DNA from: an uncultured Christensenella sp.
GTDB taxonomy: Bacteria > Bacillota > Clostridia > Christensenellales > Borkfalkiaceae
Reading direction: 5' to 3'
DNA length: 27,968 nt
NCBI GenBank assembly: GCA_910585235.1
Contig: CAJUCM010000019.1
Coordinates: forward strand, 1 to 27,968
Below, piece after piece: positions 7,146 to 15,367 of this stretch. The notes beneath the pieces were generated by a model. It was not told where the DNA came from, made no database searches, and saw only the letters and a program-made list of their open reading frames with translations. Position 1 is the first letter of the stretch. Every line of letters begins with the position of its first letter. The position numbers and the translations under genes were made by a program.

Positions 7146-8005
7146 TATTTTCCTCCTTGCGCCGATCTGAACAGATTGCAGACGCGTTCGCGCGACTTTG
7201 TTTCAAAATCCGCATACGCCCGCCCGCGCGACATCGCTTCGTCAAAGTCGATTTCATAGGCGTTGAAATCGGGTCCGTCAATACAGGCGAATTTCGTCAC
7301 GCGTTTTCCGTCTCGGTTGAGCGTGAGACGACAGCCGCCGCACATTCCCGTGCCGTCGATCATAATGGGGTTCATGGACGCCGTGACGGGAATATGATAG
7401 GGCTTTGCCGTAAGCGTTACGAACTTCATCATGACAAGCGGTCCGATCGTAATGATTTCGTCAAACTGTTCGCCCGCGTCGAGAAGTTCCTTTAAGGGAA
7501 CGGTCACGTTTCCCTGCCTGCCGTAACTGCCGTCGTCCGTCATGACGGTGAGGCGGTCGGAACAGGCTCTGAACTCGTCTTCGAGAATCAGAAGATCCCT
7601 GTTGCGGAAGCCGATAATGCTTGTGACGGAAGCGCCCCGATCGTGGAGCGCCTCGGCGACGGGAAGGGCGATCGCGCAGCCGACGCCCCCACCCACGACG
7701 CAGACTTTTTTGAGATTTTCGATTTTCGTCGGAACGCCGAGGGGACCTACAAAGTCCTGCAAATAGTCGCCCTCGTTTTTATGGTTGAGCTTTTCCGTCG
7801 TCGCGCCGACGATTTGGAAGATGATTCTGACTGTGCCGTTTTCTCTGTCCGTTCCCGCAACGGTGAGGGGAATGCGTTCGCCCTCCTCGTCCACGCGGAG
7901 AATGATAAACTGACCGGCTTTTGCCTTTTTCGCAACGAGAGGCGCTTCGATCTCCATTTGCGTGACCGTCGGATTCAGCGCCCGTTTTTTTACGATTCGA
8001 TACAT
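7145..8005 (-). CDS. nfnA: NfnA-type subunit (FAD/NAD-binding, [2Fe-2S]) of NADH-dependent ferredoxin:NADP+ oxidoreductase
   Basis: 286 residues, the normal NfnA length; often annotated as a sulfide or dihydroorotate dehydrogenase-like FAD/NAD-binding protein. An N-terminal FAD-binding barrel (about 1-95) is followed by an NAD-binding domain with VCVVGGGVGCAIALPVAEAL. The C-terminus has the [2Fe-2S] site: Cys222 and Cys225 in GMCGGC, Cys241 in FACIDGPDF, and Asp217 five residues before the first Cys. NfnA structures are known to use three Cys and one Asp, so this fits. The ribosome site AAAGGTG lies before the ATG. It is upstream of and overlapping nfnB, 73 bp after the alcohol dehydrogenase, with a hairpin in the gap. 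Confidence 0.88.
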   Translation of the reverse strand: MYRIVKKRALNPTVTQMEIEAPLVAKKAKAGQFIILRVDEEGERIPLTVAGTDRENGTVRIIFQIVGATTEKLNHKNEGDYLQDFVGPLGVPTKIENLKKVCVVGGGVGCAIALPVAEALHDRGASVTSIIGFRNRDLLILEDEFRACSDRLTVMTDDGSYGRQGNVTVPLKELLDAGEQFDEIITIGPLVMMKFVTLTAKPYHIPVTASMNPIMIDGTGMCGGCRLTLNRDGKRVTKFACIDGPDFNAYEIDFDEAMSRGRAYADFETKSRERVCNLFRSAQGGK

Positions 8006-8033
8006 ATAACACCTTTACAAACGCTTTTTGATA

Positions 8034-8061
8034 AAATATGCGGCGTTGACGCCGCATATTT
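8034..8061 (-). other. Perfect inverted repeat between adh and nfnA
   Basis: A twelve-pair stem, AAATATGCGGCG with CGCCGCATATTT, around a four-base loop. On the minus strand only a short TTTTAT follows, so it may be a weak terminator, a partial read-through element or an mRNA processing/stability hairpin that sets different levels for adh and nfnAB. I see no clear promoter for nfnA in the gap. Confidence 0.55.
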
Positions 8062-8078
8062 CACTTTGATCCGCCGGC

Positions 8079-9296
8079 TCAGAAATCGACTTCCGTGTCG
8101 TAGTAGCAACACTTCAACAGTTTTTCCATTTCCGCAACCGAGGGCTGGCGGGGATTGCTTCCCGTGCAGGCGTCGCCGATCGCGTTGACGGCAATGTCAT
8201 GCAGTCTTTCGAGGAACACTTTTTCGGGAACGAAGCCCTGTTCGCAGGGATAGCTGTCCGCGCCGTAGTTTTTGATGCAGTGGGGGATATTCAGATCGTC
8301 GTTCATCTTTCTAAGATACTTGATGAGGAGCGCGACCTTCTCGTCGTCGTTCTTTCCGCCGAGTTCCATGTAATCGGCGATCTCGCCGTAGCGTTTCTTT
8401 GCCGTCTTGTCCTTTGCGTTGAACGCGATTACCTTGGGCAGATACATTGCGTTTGCCGCGCCGTGAATGATATGCGCGCCGTAGTCGGCGAACGCCGCGC
8501 CCGTCTTGTGCGCCATAGAGTGAACGATCCCCAAAAGAGCGTTGGAGAACGCCATACCCGCAAGGCACTGCGCGTTGTGCATTGCATCGCGCTTTTTCAT
8601 ATCGCCGTTGTAGGAATCGACGAGGTCTTTCTGGATCATTCTGATCGCAAAGATCGCAAGAGGATCGGTGTAGTCGCAGTTGGCGGTCGAAACGTAAGCC
8701 TCGACTGCGTGCGTCATTGCGTCCATACCCGTGTGAGCGACGAGCTTTTTGGGCATGGTCTCCGCAAGGTCGGGATCGACGATCGCAACGTCGGGCGTGA
8801 TCTCGAAATCGGCGATGGGGTATTTGATTCCCTTTTTGTAGTCGGTAATGATCGAGAACGCCGTGACTTCCGTTGCGGTGCCGGAGGTCGAGGAGATCGC
8901 GCAGAACCTCGCCTTTTTACGCAGTCCGGGTATGCCGAATACTTTGCACATTTCTTCAAAGGTGATTTCGGGATATTCGTATTTGATCCACATTGCCTTT
9001 GCGGCGTCGATGGGGGAGCCGCCGCCCATGGCGATAATCCAGTCGGGCTTGAATTTCAGCATTGCGTCCGCGCCCTTCATGACCGTTTCGACGGAGGGAT
9101 CGGGTTCGATGTTTTCAAAAAGCTCGACTTCCATGCCCGCTTCTTTCAGGTAGGAAATCGCCTTGTCGAGGAATCCGAACTTCCGCATGGAACCGCCGCC
9201 GACGCAGATCATCGCGCGCTTGCCCTGAAAGGACTTCAACGCTTCGAGAGCGCCTTTTCCGTGATACAGATCGCGGGGTAAAGTAAATCTTGCCAT
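8079..9296 (-). CDS. Iron-containing alcohol dehydrogenase (group III)
   Basis: 405 residues. Reduces aldehydes to alcohols or the reverse with NAD(P)H; in fermenters usually the terminal reducing step to ethanol or butanol. The opening FTLPRDLYHGKGALEALK resembles the alcohol dehydrogenase half of AdhE and the stand-alone butanol dehydrogenases. The cofactor-binding GGGSPIDAAK lies near residues 90-99. The metal ligands are recognisable as Asp and His in GMDAMTHAVEAY (about 190-200), His in VHSMAHKTGA (about 256-264) and His in HIIHGAANA (about 275-282). The ribosome site AAAGGAGA precedes the ATG. It heads the adh-nfnA-nfnB group with its own promoter at 9348-9376. Cofactor and substrate cannot be read from the sequence. 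Confidence 0.95.
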   Translation of the reverse strand: MARFTLPRDLYHGKGALEALKSFQGKRAMICVGGGSMRKFGFLDKAISYLKEAGMEVELFENIEPDPSVETVMKGADAMLKFKPDWIIAMGGGSPIDAAKAMWIKYEYPEITFEEMCKVFGIPGLRKKARFCAISSTSGTATEVTAFSIITDYKKGIKYPIADFEITPDVAIVDPDLAETMPKKLVAHTGMDAMTHAVEAYVSTANCDYTDPLAIFAIRMIQKDLVDSYNGDMKKRDAMHNAQCLAGMAFSNALLGIVHSMAHKTGAAFADYGAHIIHGAANAMYLPKVIAFNAKDKTAKKRYGEIADYMELGGKNDDEKVALLIKYLRKMNDDLNIPHCIKNYGADSYPCEQGFVPEKVFLERLHDIAVNAIGDACTGSNPRQPSVAEMEKLLKCCYYDTEVDF

Positions 9297-9347
9297 AAAA
9301 AAATCTCCTTTTTTCGGGAATTACCCGTTTATTTTCTGATTGAAAAC

Positions 9348-9376
9348 ATTATAACACGCCGTTGTGTATAATACAA
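9348..9376 (-). promoter_or_regulatory. Promoter of the alcohol dehydrogenase gene, with overlapping inverted repeat
   Basis: Read on the minus strand: TTGTAT (9371-9376), 17-bp spacer, perfect TATAAT (9348-9353). The -35 is poor. The -35 and adjoining spacer lie in a TTGT-N7-ACAA inverted repeat (9362-9376), a plausible operator. It resembles the half-sites of the redox regulator Rex (TTGT...ACAA) but is 15 bp, shorter than usual Rex sites. Confidence 0.65.
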
Positions 9377-9385
9377 GGGTCATTG

Positions 9386-9406
9386 AAAAATTTCCGTGAA
9401 ATTTTT
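9386..9406 (-). terminator. AT-rich hairpin at the end of pnuC, weak terminator candidate
   Basis: A nine-pair stem, AAAAATTTC with GAAATTTTT, and a three-base loop, overlapping the first base of the pnuC stop codon. The stem is nearly all A-T and its own 3' arm supplies the T-run. Confidence 0.35.
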
Positions 9407-10101
9407 TAAGATTTTTGAGTATTGTTTTGTCGTTTTCCCATCCTGCTCCAATTGATAAAGCCGTAGGCGTCGAGGACGAAAAAGGCGGCAAAACAGATCG
9501 CTATGGGGAGATACGTTAAGTTTTCATAGCTTGCCATGCTCCACAGGACGATCAGAACGGCGTCGTTGAGCGCGTAGCCGACCGCGTAAAAACGGCTTCT
9601 CCGCGCCGTCAGATACGCCGCCGCAAAGGAGGTGAAAACGGAGAGGGTACTGATTATGAGATTTGCCGTGTTCAGCGCTTGCAGAATAAAGTAGAAGGCG
9701 ACGGTGATAACGGTTGCCGCCGCAAGGAAGAGGAGCCATTCCCTGCGGGACAGCGTATTGACTTTTACCTCGCTCCTGTTTCCTTTATAAGGGTTTTTCA
9801 GCCAGGATACGAGCGCCCAAAGCGCGATCGGCGCGCTCATGCCGAGATAGGTGATCATCTCGCCGTAGTAGCGGAACGAATAGGACACGATACCGTAAAA
9901 GATACTGAATACGATCGTCAGGATCTGCCCCAAAGGATTTCCTTTGGAGACAAAGAGTAGCGCCGTTACGCCGATCACCGCGCCTATGAGGTACAGATAT
10001 TGCGTGTTGCCGAAAACAAAAAAGCAGACGGCGACAGAGAGGGTTGAGGCGATCCAGATCAGCCATTCGGCGATCGTTATGCTTTTGAGTAATTTTTTCA
10101 T
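9406..10101 (-). CDS. pnuC: PnuC-family vitamin transporter (probable nicotinamide riboside uptake)
   Basis: 231 residues with about seven hydrophobic segments (for example LIWIASTLSVAVCFFVF, ATVITVAFYFILQAL and LTYLPIAICFAAFFVLDAYG), the size and topology of PnuC, a facilitator that brings in nicotinamide riboside for NAD synthesis. The C-terminal pattern Y-A-L-N-D-A-V-L-I-V-L-W and the ending F-V-L-D-A-Y-G-F-I-N-W resemble the conserved PnuC region with its Trp and Asn substrate contacts. Relatives carry thiamine or riboflavin precursors, so the substrate is uncertain. The start at 10101 is preferred over an in-frame ATG at 10176 because GGAG lies five bases before it and the upstream stretch forms the leader hairpins. 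Basic C-terminal tail (MGKRQNNTQKS). Confidence 0.85.
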   Translation of the reverse strand: MKKLLKSITIAEWLIWIASTLSVAVCFFVFGNTQYLYLIGAVIGVTALLFVSKGNPLGQILTIVFSIFYGIVSYSFRYYGEMITYLGMSAPIALWALVSWLKNPYKGNRSEVKVNTLSRREWLLFLAAATVITVAFYFILQALNTANLIISTLSVFTSFAAAYLTARRSRFYAVGYALNDAVLIVLWSMASYENLTYLPIAICFAAFFVLDAYGFINWSRMGKRQNNTQKS

Positions 10102-10116
10102 GATTTCTCCGAAAAA

Positions 10117-10200
10117 AACGGCATTCCGCTTATATCTTCTATGACCTGACGATATAAGCAAAATGCCGTTTTGCATTTGCAGGCACTCGGTAGCGCCTGC
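10117..10200 (-). promoter_or_regulatory. Structured pnuC leader: hairpin followed by terminator-like hairpin
   Basis: In minus-strand RNA order, an eight-pair stem (10193-10200 with 10179-10186, one G-U, loop TACCGA) is followed by a long hairpin. The long hairpin has nine outer pairs (10162-10170 with 10117-10125), a 2x2 internal loop, nine inner pairs (10151-10159 with 10128-10136) and a 14-base loop, then seven U (10112-10118). The U-run ends ten bases before the pnuC start codon. It may be the terminator of the upstream M60 gene, an attenuator/riboswitch expression platform for pnuC, or both. No known riboswitch core was recognised, and no good promoter was found between 10102 and 10241. 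Confidence 0.6.
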
Positions 10201-10241
10201 GGATCTATTCAGTTGTGGATTCCGACGGTCGGAGAGGGGAA

Positions 10242-13200
10242 TTATCCCTCGTTATAGACTGCGAACGAGTCGAAGCAGACGGCTCCCTTACAGCGGATCT
10301 CGACTTTGTGTTTTCCGCTATTAAGTTTTTGCGAAAGATAATTGACGGAATATTCCCCGCTTGCTTCCTTGACGTCGATCGAGGGGCAGAGGACACCGTC
10401 GATGAATACTTCGTAATTCTGCGTATATTGGTTTGACGTGAGAACGGCGAGCCTTGTTCCGATCATTTCAAACGTGACCGTACTTCCGTTCTGCCCCAGA
10501 TAGGCGTAACCGTAGCTCGACTGAATGTGAACGGTCTCCCAATTGCCGTCGTATCTGAGGTTGGGATTGTCGGGTGCGACGTGGTTTGAACCGTTTCCGG
10601 CGAGCTCGAACGTGTGCCACATTTCGAGTTCGCGGACAATGACGTAACTATTCAATGAATCGGTGATTTCGACTTTATAATATCGCAGTTCCGTTTCATT
10701 GAAATTTAAGGTTTGCCGATCGTTTGAGAAGGTCAGATTCGTATAACTCTGAATCAGCGTATAATTTTCGCCGTCCATGCTTGCATAGAGGTTCAGCGCT
10801 TTCGGGAAGAGGGGATCGGGTCTGCCGGCTTGACTGTAAAGGATCAGGCGGTTTGCGGTGCAGACTTTGCCGAGATCGATCGTAAGCGTAAACGGTCGTG
10901 CCGCAGTGGGTTTCGCGTTTGAGTGGAGTTGCAACTTTCCGCCCGAATTTGTGATTCCGTCCGTTAAAACGGATAAGTCGGTACCGCCCCAATTGGTACT
11001 CAGGTATACGTTGCATTGATCCGCCACAGCATGCGGCTCGTCGCCGAGAATTTTGTTGTCTGCATAGTTGTAGTTATAGCTCCGGACGTAGAAATAGTCG
11101 GACTCAAAACTGCTGTTGTCGGGATAGTGATAATTGTTCCGATAAGCATTCAGATAGCTCGGATAAGCGGTGGGGGCAACGAGTTTCGACTCGGTCATCG
11201 CTGAAACTTCCTGTTCCGTGGAGGGTTCGCGGCGGTTGTTGATGATTTTGAAATATTCGGTTTCCCCGTTTTTCTTGGCTACAACGACCGCAACGGCGGC
11301 GCCGGAGGCGTCGTTATACGTTGTTTCGGTGCGGTCGTAATTTTCATTTTCGGGGCTGTCTATTTCCGTGCCGTTGGCGGTATAGTATCTCTCCGCGATC
11401 GTGAACATGGTCTGCGTCCATTCATTCATGCCGAGACCGATATAGCTCACCGCAGGCTTTGTCTGAACGATCAGAATTTCTTTGAGATACACCCAAATTC
11501 CGTCTTCACCGATATTTTCGTCCGTAAATTCCAGATCGAAGTAGGTGTTTGCGTCGTTCGGGTGGAACTTTGCGCTGTCTGTATAGAGCGTTTTGATTGC
11601 CGCGCCCTTGGTAAAGTGATTATTGTCGCCTATGGAATAATATACCGCGCAGTTGCTTCTGCCGCGCAGATAAATGCGGTATTTTCCGGTTTCCGAAAAA
11701 TGGATTTTACTGTCGATCACTTCGATCGTATTTTCATGCACAAAATACGATTCCGGAGCGTCGGGATATTTGTTGCGGTTTTCCTCGGTATCGGGATAGA
11801 ACCATATATCCGTATTGCAGTTCTGCGTCGGATTCTTATGATCCCAATTGAGGTTTTTGTTTATATAATGCCTGAACCCGTTTTCGTAAGCCGTTTCCGC
11901 GTCGTCGTACATATTGTCCGCAGTGTAGGTGTAGGTTGATCTTTCGAGCGTCATTTTGTTTGTTTCAAACGACTGCTCGAATTCAAGCACCAGATCGACG
12001 TCGTCCACTTTGAATGCCTCGTCGTTCTTTACGATTTGGAGCGTTACGACGATCTTGCCCGATTCCAGGTTCGGATTGTCCGGATCGGGCGTATATTTCA
12101 GATTATAGTTATCGACGATTTTGATCTTGCCGTTGGAGGGTTGGGATACGCTCTTGATCCTATAAACAAAGCCTTCGGGCATGACGATGCTGCCGCCCGC
12201 ATATTGCCCGCCGGGTGCGGAATAGCGGTTCAGATCAATATTGAACGGCTGACCCGCGGGAATGACATAGGGGCGCATGGTTTCAAAATACCGTTTTTCG
12301 CCGTCGTACATATAACTTCTGCCCGTCTGATAGACGCAGGAGATCGGAACGAATGTCGGATAAGACGGATCGGCGTTATCCGAAATTCCCGTTCCTTCGA
12401 GAATTTCGTCAAAATAATAGTACATATTATTGTGCGTGACGTTCTGCCAGGCGTTCATGTATGCCGCATAACTCTGCCCGCCGCCCGCGACTTTTGCATT
12501 CATATATGCGTCCGCGCCGAAGTTGTGCAGAAGGGTCGCATAGAGCGCAAGCCCCTGTTTGCCGTTGCTCGGACTTCCGCCGCGCGAGATTTTCAAAACG
12601 TCTTCCAAAGCCCAGGTCGCGCTCGTGTAGTCGTTCCAGCCGCCCAATCCCTGCGCTCCGAAATTGCCGATCCCGCGCTTTGCGGAGATTTTGGTGAAGA
12701 GGGCGTAGGAGACGAGCGTCAGCCCGTTGTTGGTCACTTCACCGCCGTTGCCGACGCCATATCCCTGGAAGTTGTGGTGATATTCGTGGAAGTTGCCCCA
12801 GCTTCCCGAAGTGACGATGCCGTTGTAGTTGAGCGAATCGCGCATCCAGCTTTCGGGACAGTTGACCGAGCGTCTGCCGGGGAACGCCACCGCCGCGCCC
12901 GCCGCCACGAAAGGATCGTAAATAAATACGATTCCCTGATTGGATTTGTAAGTGGTGACGCTTGCAACCTTTTCCCAGAGAACGGCGACTTTGTACAGTT
13001 CCTCGTACGTTCTGTTGGCGGCATAGACTTTCGGACCGGAGTGGAGGACGCCGCGGTCCCATACTTCCAGATCGAAATAGGGGGCGGAGGATTTTGCGTT
13101 TTCCTGAAATTCCGCCTCCGTCGTATAGCCCAGTATGAAGTGGGAATATCTGACGCAACCGGAAATGGTCGCGGTAAATTTAGAATTGGTGTTGCGGATA

Positions 13201-14612
13201 TAGAGGGGACCGCCGAGGAATGAGCCGACGTAGCCCGTCCATTTTCCCGTCTCTTCGTCGTAGGTTGCGGTGTTCTTGTTGATCACCATGGTGTTCAGGA
13301 TGATGGGGAAGCGTTGCATCTGGTTTTTATCTACCCAAATGTTGTTTGCCTGCCCGTTGTAAAGAGCCTGCCCGATATGGATGGTCAATCCGCCCGTGGC
13401 GTTCATGTCCTTATTGTCGATTTCGATTTTAATGACTTCGCCCGCGGGAGCATAGAGACCCGTAACGCCGTAACCGTTGTAGCCGCGGGGACGCATCGTC
13501 ACTTCTTTGACGATTCTGGGTTCGCTGTCCGAAACTTTTCCGCGATACATCGAATCCGCGGTGGAGTGTTTATATAACGTTCTCTGATCTCTGGCGGTAT
13601 CGGTAGAGGGCGTTTTTGTAGCGCTGTTGACAAACCACAGCTTTCCCTGCGCGTCCATCATGTTGTAAGCGGACGCATTGGGTGCGGGATTCGTAGTGTT
13701 CGTTGAGGCGATTAAATAATTGGATTCCCGTATCAAAGCCGCTCTTTTCGCCTTTTGCTCGTCCGAACTGCCCAAAACGGAGCCAAAGTTCGCTCCGTAA
13801 GAAGGGTAGCCGGTTTCAAGCCCTTCGTTGGTCGCTTCTTCAACGGGTTTTACGATCTCCGTCACGTCCATTTCCCGAATGACGTCGGAGGAATATCCGA
13901 CAAGAGAATTGCCGGCGTATTCAAATACGGATTCATTGTCCGAAGCGTAGGTATCTCCGAGGATCGCCGAATCGTTTGAGATGGGTTTATCCGTTCCGAT
14001 CGTCGGGGTAGTCGTCACGATTTTCGGGGGATCGTTCCAATTTTCGGCAAGATCAGGCATTCCGGGGTGCTTGCCGCCTCCCGAAAGGATCCCCAGAACG
14101 CAACCGAGAATGATAACGAGCGCCACGAATATGGCGACTGCCGATAAAATAATAGGTTTTTTATCGATCGGCATTTTGACGACCGCGGCGGATTTGGACT
14201 TTGTTGCGTCGCGCTCGTCGGGATTCGCCGCAATATTTTCAACGTTCGTGTATTTCGACCGGAACGCCGTTTTGTCGCCCCGATCGTTTTCGGTCACGGT
14301 ATGACGGGGCATCGGTTTTGCTTCGGCTGTCCGCACCGACGCGCTCAGACCGGTGTAGTTCGTCTGCGACGGCTTTCCGGCGGATTGGGGGCGGGGGAAT
14401 ACCGCTTCCGAAGGCTTCGGCTTTTCGCGGGCGGAGAGCGGTTGCTTCTGCTCTTGGGTAAGCGCTCCTTCGGAGGTAATGGAATCGAGTAAATTCGACG
14501 TCGCCGTTTGAGAAGGTTTTTCGCTCCGTTTCATGGGGGCGGGATTCGATCCGGCGGAATGCCGTTTCATGGGATTGGGTACGGCTTTGCCCTTAAAATC
14601 TTTTTCTGACAT
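10242..14612 (-). CDS. Membrane-anchored peptidase M60 family metalloprotease with F5/8 type C domain
   Basis: 1456 residues. Residues 1-150 are hydrophilic, Pro/Ser/Lys-rich and predicted disordered, with short repeats (NPMKR/APMKR; EKPSQT/GKPSQT). One membrane segment lies at about 152-175 (IILSAVAIFVALVIILGCVL), so the rest should be outside. From about 375 the M60 region begins (GVTGLYAPAGEVIKI). The zinc site is HEYHH (609-613), with Glu625 in GGEVTNN as the expected third ligand. A beta-rich domain spans about 893-1049, a discoidin/F5-8C-like domain about 1213-1335 (DGITNSGGK...FTLTIDLGK...REL) and a final beta-sandwich-like domain about 1345-1456. M60 enzymes commonly cut mucin-type glycoproteins; substrate here is inferred. 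CAGGAG precedes the start. Monocistronic with a consensus promoter at 14649-14677. Confidence 0.93.
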   Translation of the reverse strand: MSEKDFKGKAVPNPMKRHSAGSNPAPMKRSEKPSQTATSNLLDSITSEGALTQEQKQPLSAREKPKPSEAVFPRPQSAGKPSQTNYTGLSASVRTAEAKPMPRHTVTENDRGDKTAFRSKYTNVENIAANPDERDATKSKSAAVVKMPIDKKPIILSAVAIFVALVIILGCVLGILSGGGKHPGMPDLAENWNDPPKIVTTTPTIGTDKPISNDSAILGDTYASDNESVFEYAGNSLVGYSSDVIREMDVTEIVKPVEEATNEGLETGYPSYGANFGSVLGSSDEQKAKRAALIRESNYLIASTNTTNPAPNASAYNMMDAQGKLWFVNSATKTPSTDTARDQRTLYKHSTADSMYRGKVSDSEPRIVKEVTMRPRGYNGYGVTGLYAPAGEVIKIEIDNKDMNATGGLTIHIGQALYNGQANNIWVDKNQMQRFPIILNTMVINKNTATYDEETGKWTGYVGSFLGGPLYIRNTNSKFTATISGCVRYSHFILGYTTEAEFQENAKSSAPYFDLEVWDRGVLHSGPKVYAANRTYEELYKVAVLWEKVASVTTYKSNQGIVFIYDPFVAAGAAVAFPGRRSVNCPESWMRDSLNYNGIVTSGSWGNFHEYHHNFQGYGVGNGGEVTNNGLTLVSYALFTKISAKRGIGNFGAQGLGGWNDYTSATWALEDVLKISRGGSPSNGKQGLALYATLLHNFGADAYMNAKVAGGGQSYAAYMNAWQNVTHNNMYYYFDEILEGTGISDNADPSYPTFVPISCVYQTGRSYMYDGEKRYFETMRPYVIPAGQPFNIDLNRYSAPGGQYAGGSIVMPEGFVYRIKSVSQPSNGKIKIVDNYNLKYTPDPDNPNLESGKIVVTLQIVKNDEAFKVDDVDLVLEFEQSFETNKMTLERSTYTYTADNMYDDAETAYENGFRHYINKNLNWDHKNPTQNCNTDIWFYPDTEENRNKYPDAPESYFVHENTIEVIDSKIHFSETGKYRIYLRGRSNCAVYYSIGDNNHFTKGAAIKTLYTDSAKFHPNDANTYFDLEFTDENIGEDGIWVYLKEILIVQTKPAVSYIGLGMNEWTQTMFTIAERYYTANGTEIDSPENENYDRTETTYNDASGAAVAVVVAKKNGETEYFKIINNRREPSTEQEVSAMTESKLVAPTAYPSYLNAYRNNYHYPDNSSFESDYFYVRSYNYNYADNKILGDEPHAVADQCNVYLSTNWGGTDLSVLTDGITNSGGKLQLHSNAKPTAARPFTLTIDLGKVCTANRLILYSQAGRPDPLFPKALNLYASMDGENYTLIQSYTNLTFSNDRQTLNFNETELRYYKVEITDSLNSYVIVRELEMWHTFELAGNGSNHVAPDNPNLRYDGNWETVHIQSSYGYAYLGQNGSTVTFEMIGTRLAVLTSNQYTQNYEVFIDGVLCPSIDVKEASGEYSVNYLSQKLNSGKHKVEIRCKGAVCFDSFAVYNEG

Positions 14613-14648
14613 AGAAACACTCCTGAAATAAGATACTCAATCACTATT

Positions 14649-14677
14649 ATTATATAACAGCGTCATTCGTTTGTCAA
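14649..14677 (-). promoter_or_regulatory. Consensus promoter of the M60 peptidase gene
   Basis: Read on the minus strand: TTGACA (14672-14677), 17-bp spacer, TATAAT (14649-14654), both perfect. The -10 is 36 bases from the start codon, leaving room for the CAGGAG ribosome site. Confidence 0.9.
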
Positions 14678-14704
14678 ATTCTTTCGCTCGGAGAAAATGA
14701 AAAT

Positions 14705-14724
14705 CGGCGCAGGATTCCGCGCCG
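14705..14724 (-). terminator. Intrinsic terminator of the PAP2 gene
   Basis: The stem CGGCGC (14705-14710) with GCGCCG (14719-14724) and an eight-base loop is followed on the minus strand by ATTTTCATTTTC. It lies seven bases after the PAP2 stop codon. Confidence 0.75.
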
Positions 14725-14730
14725 TTTGAT

Positions 14731-15360
14731 TTATTCGTGGTTTTCTGGCTCCGAAGGGGTTTCCTGCGGTTTCGGAACGGTTTCGATCCCGAAGAATTTT
14801 TGCGTAAACGTCGGAAATTTTTTACGCATCAGCGCAAGAATGCCTTTTGCGGCATAGTGTCCCGCGATTCCGCAGGCAGTTCCGATGATAACTCCGCCGA
14901 GAACGTCGGTGGGATAGTGCAGGCAGAGATAAATTCTCGACAGGGCGACAAGCGCCGCTATGACGATCGCGGGCAGGGCTTTGAGTTTATAGGAGAACAG
15001 AAGAGAGACCGCTCCGCAGAAACAGATCGCCGTGTGCCCCGAAGGGAAAGAGGAATCGGTGGGTTGGCGGATACCGAACTCTTTATAAAAGCCGATCAAT
15101 TCTTCCGCTTCCGTCCAGGGGCGGGCGCGGTTCACCGCGAGTTTCAAAATAAGGTTGACGATGAGAAGATCAAAAACAATTCCGACCGCCATATCGAATC
15201 CCGCGATCCGCGTCTTTTTTATGATAAACAGAATGAGCGCGCATACCATAACGGACAAGCCGAATTCGCCGATGTAGGTGATCCCTTCCATGATATAATT
15301 GAGCCAGCTTTCGCCGTGAAACGTAGCGTGGATCCATTTGAGAACGTCGATCTCTTTCAT
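14731..15360 (-). CDS. PAP2-family membrane phosphatase
   Basis: 209 residues with several hydrophobic helices. The three signature motifs of the type 2 phosphatidic acid phosphatase family are intact: K-x6-RP (KLAVNRARPW, about 72-80), PSGH (106-109) and SR-x5-H-x3-D (SRIYLCLHYPTD, about 140-151). Members remove phosphate from lipid phosphates; many bacterial ones act on undecaprenyl pyrophosphate to recycle the wall-polymer carrier, others on phosphatidic acid or phosphatidylglycerophosphate. The substrate is not decidable here. The ATG at 15360 is preferred: it has no ribosome site but lies eight bases after a perfect TATAAT, suggesting a leaderless message. An upstream TTG at 15441 would add 27 residues but lies beyond that promoter. 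Tail is charged and exposed (PKPQETPSEPENHE). Confidence 0.92.
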   Translation of the reverse strand: MKEIDVLKWIHATFHGESWLNYIMEGITYIGEFGLSVMVCALILFIIKKTRIAGFDMAVGIVFDLLIVNLILKLAVNRARPWTEAEELIGFYKEFGIRQPTDSSFPSGHTAICFCGAVSLLFSYKLKALPAIVIAALVALSRIYLCLHYPTDVLGGVIIGTACGIAGHYAAKGILALMRKKFPTFTQKFFGIETVPKPQETPSEPENHE

Positions 15361-15367
15361 GTCTGCG

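Noticed and set aside
8199..9281. Open frame of 360 codons on the plus strand opposite the alcohol dehydrogenase
   Set aside because: The minus strand encodes a full-length enzyme with intact metal and cofactor motifs; the plus frame has no features of a real protein.
10102..10176. N-terminal extension of PnuC from an ATG at 10176
   Set aside because: The extension is the hairpin leader; GGAG and a normal membrane-protein N-terminus are at 10101.
10102..10241. Known riboswitch classes (TPP, FMN, preQ1, NAD+) in the pnuC leader
   Set aside because: None of the conserved core sequences I know for these classes is present; kept only as an unassigned leader.
12036..13223. Open frame of 395 codons on the plus strand inside the M60 gene
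   Set aside because: Antisense to the catalytic HEYHH region; no ribosome site, no domain, composition typical of a shadow frame.
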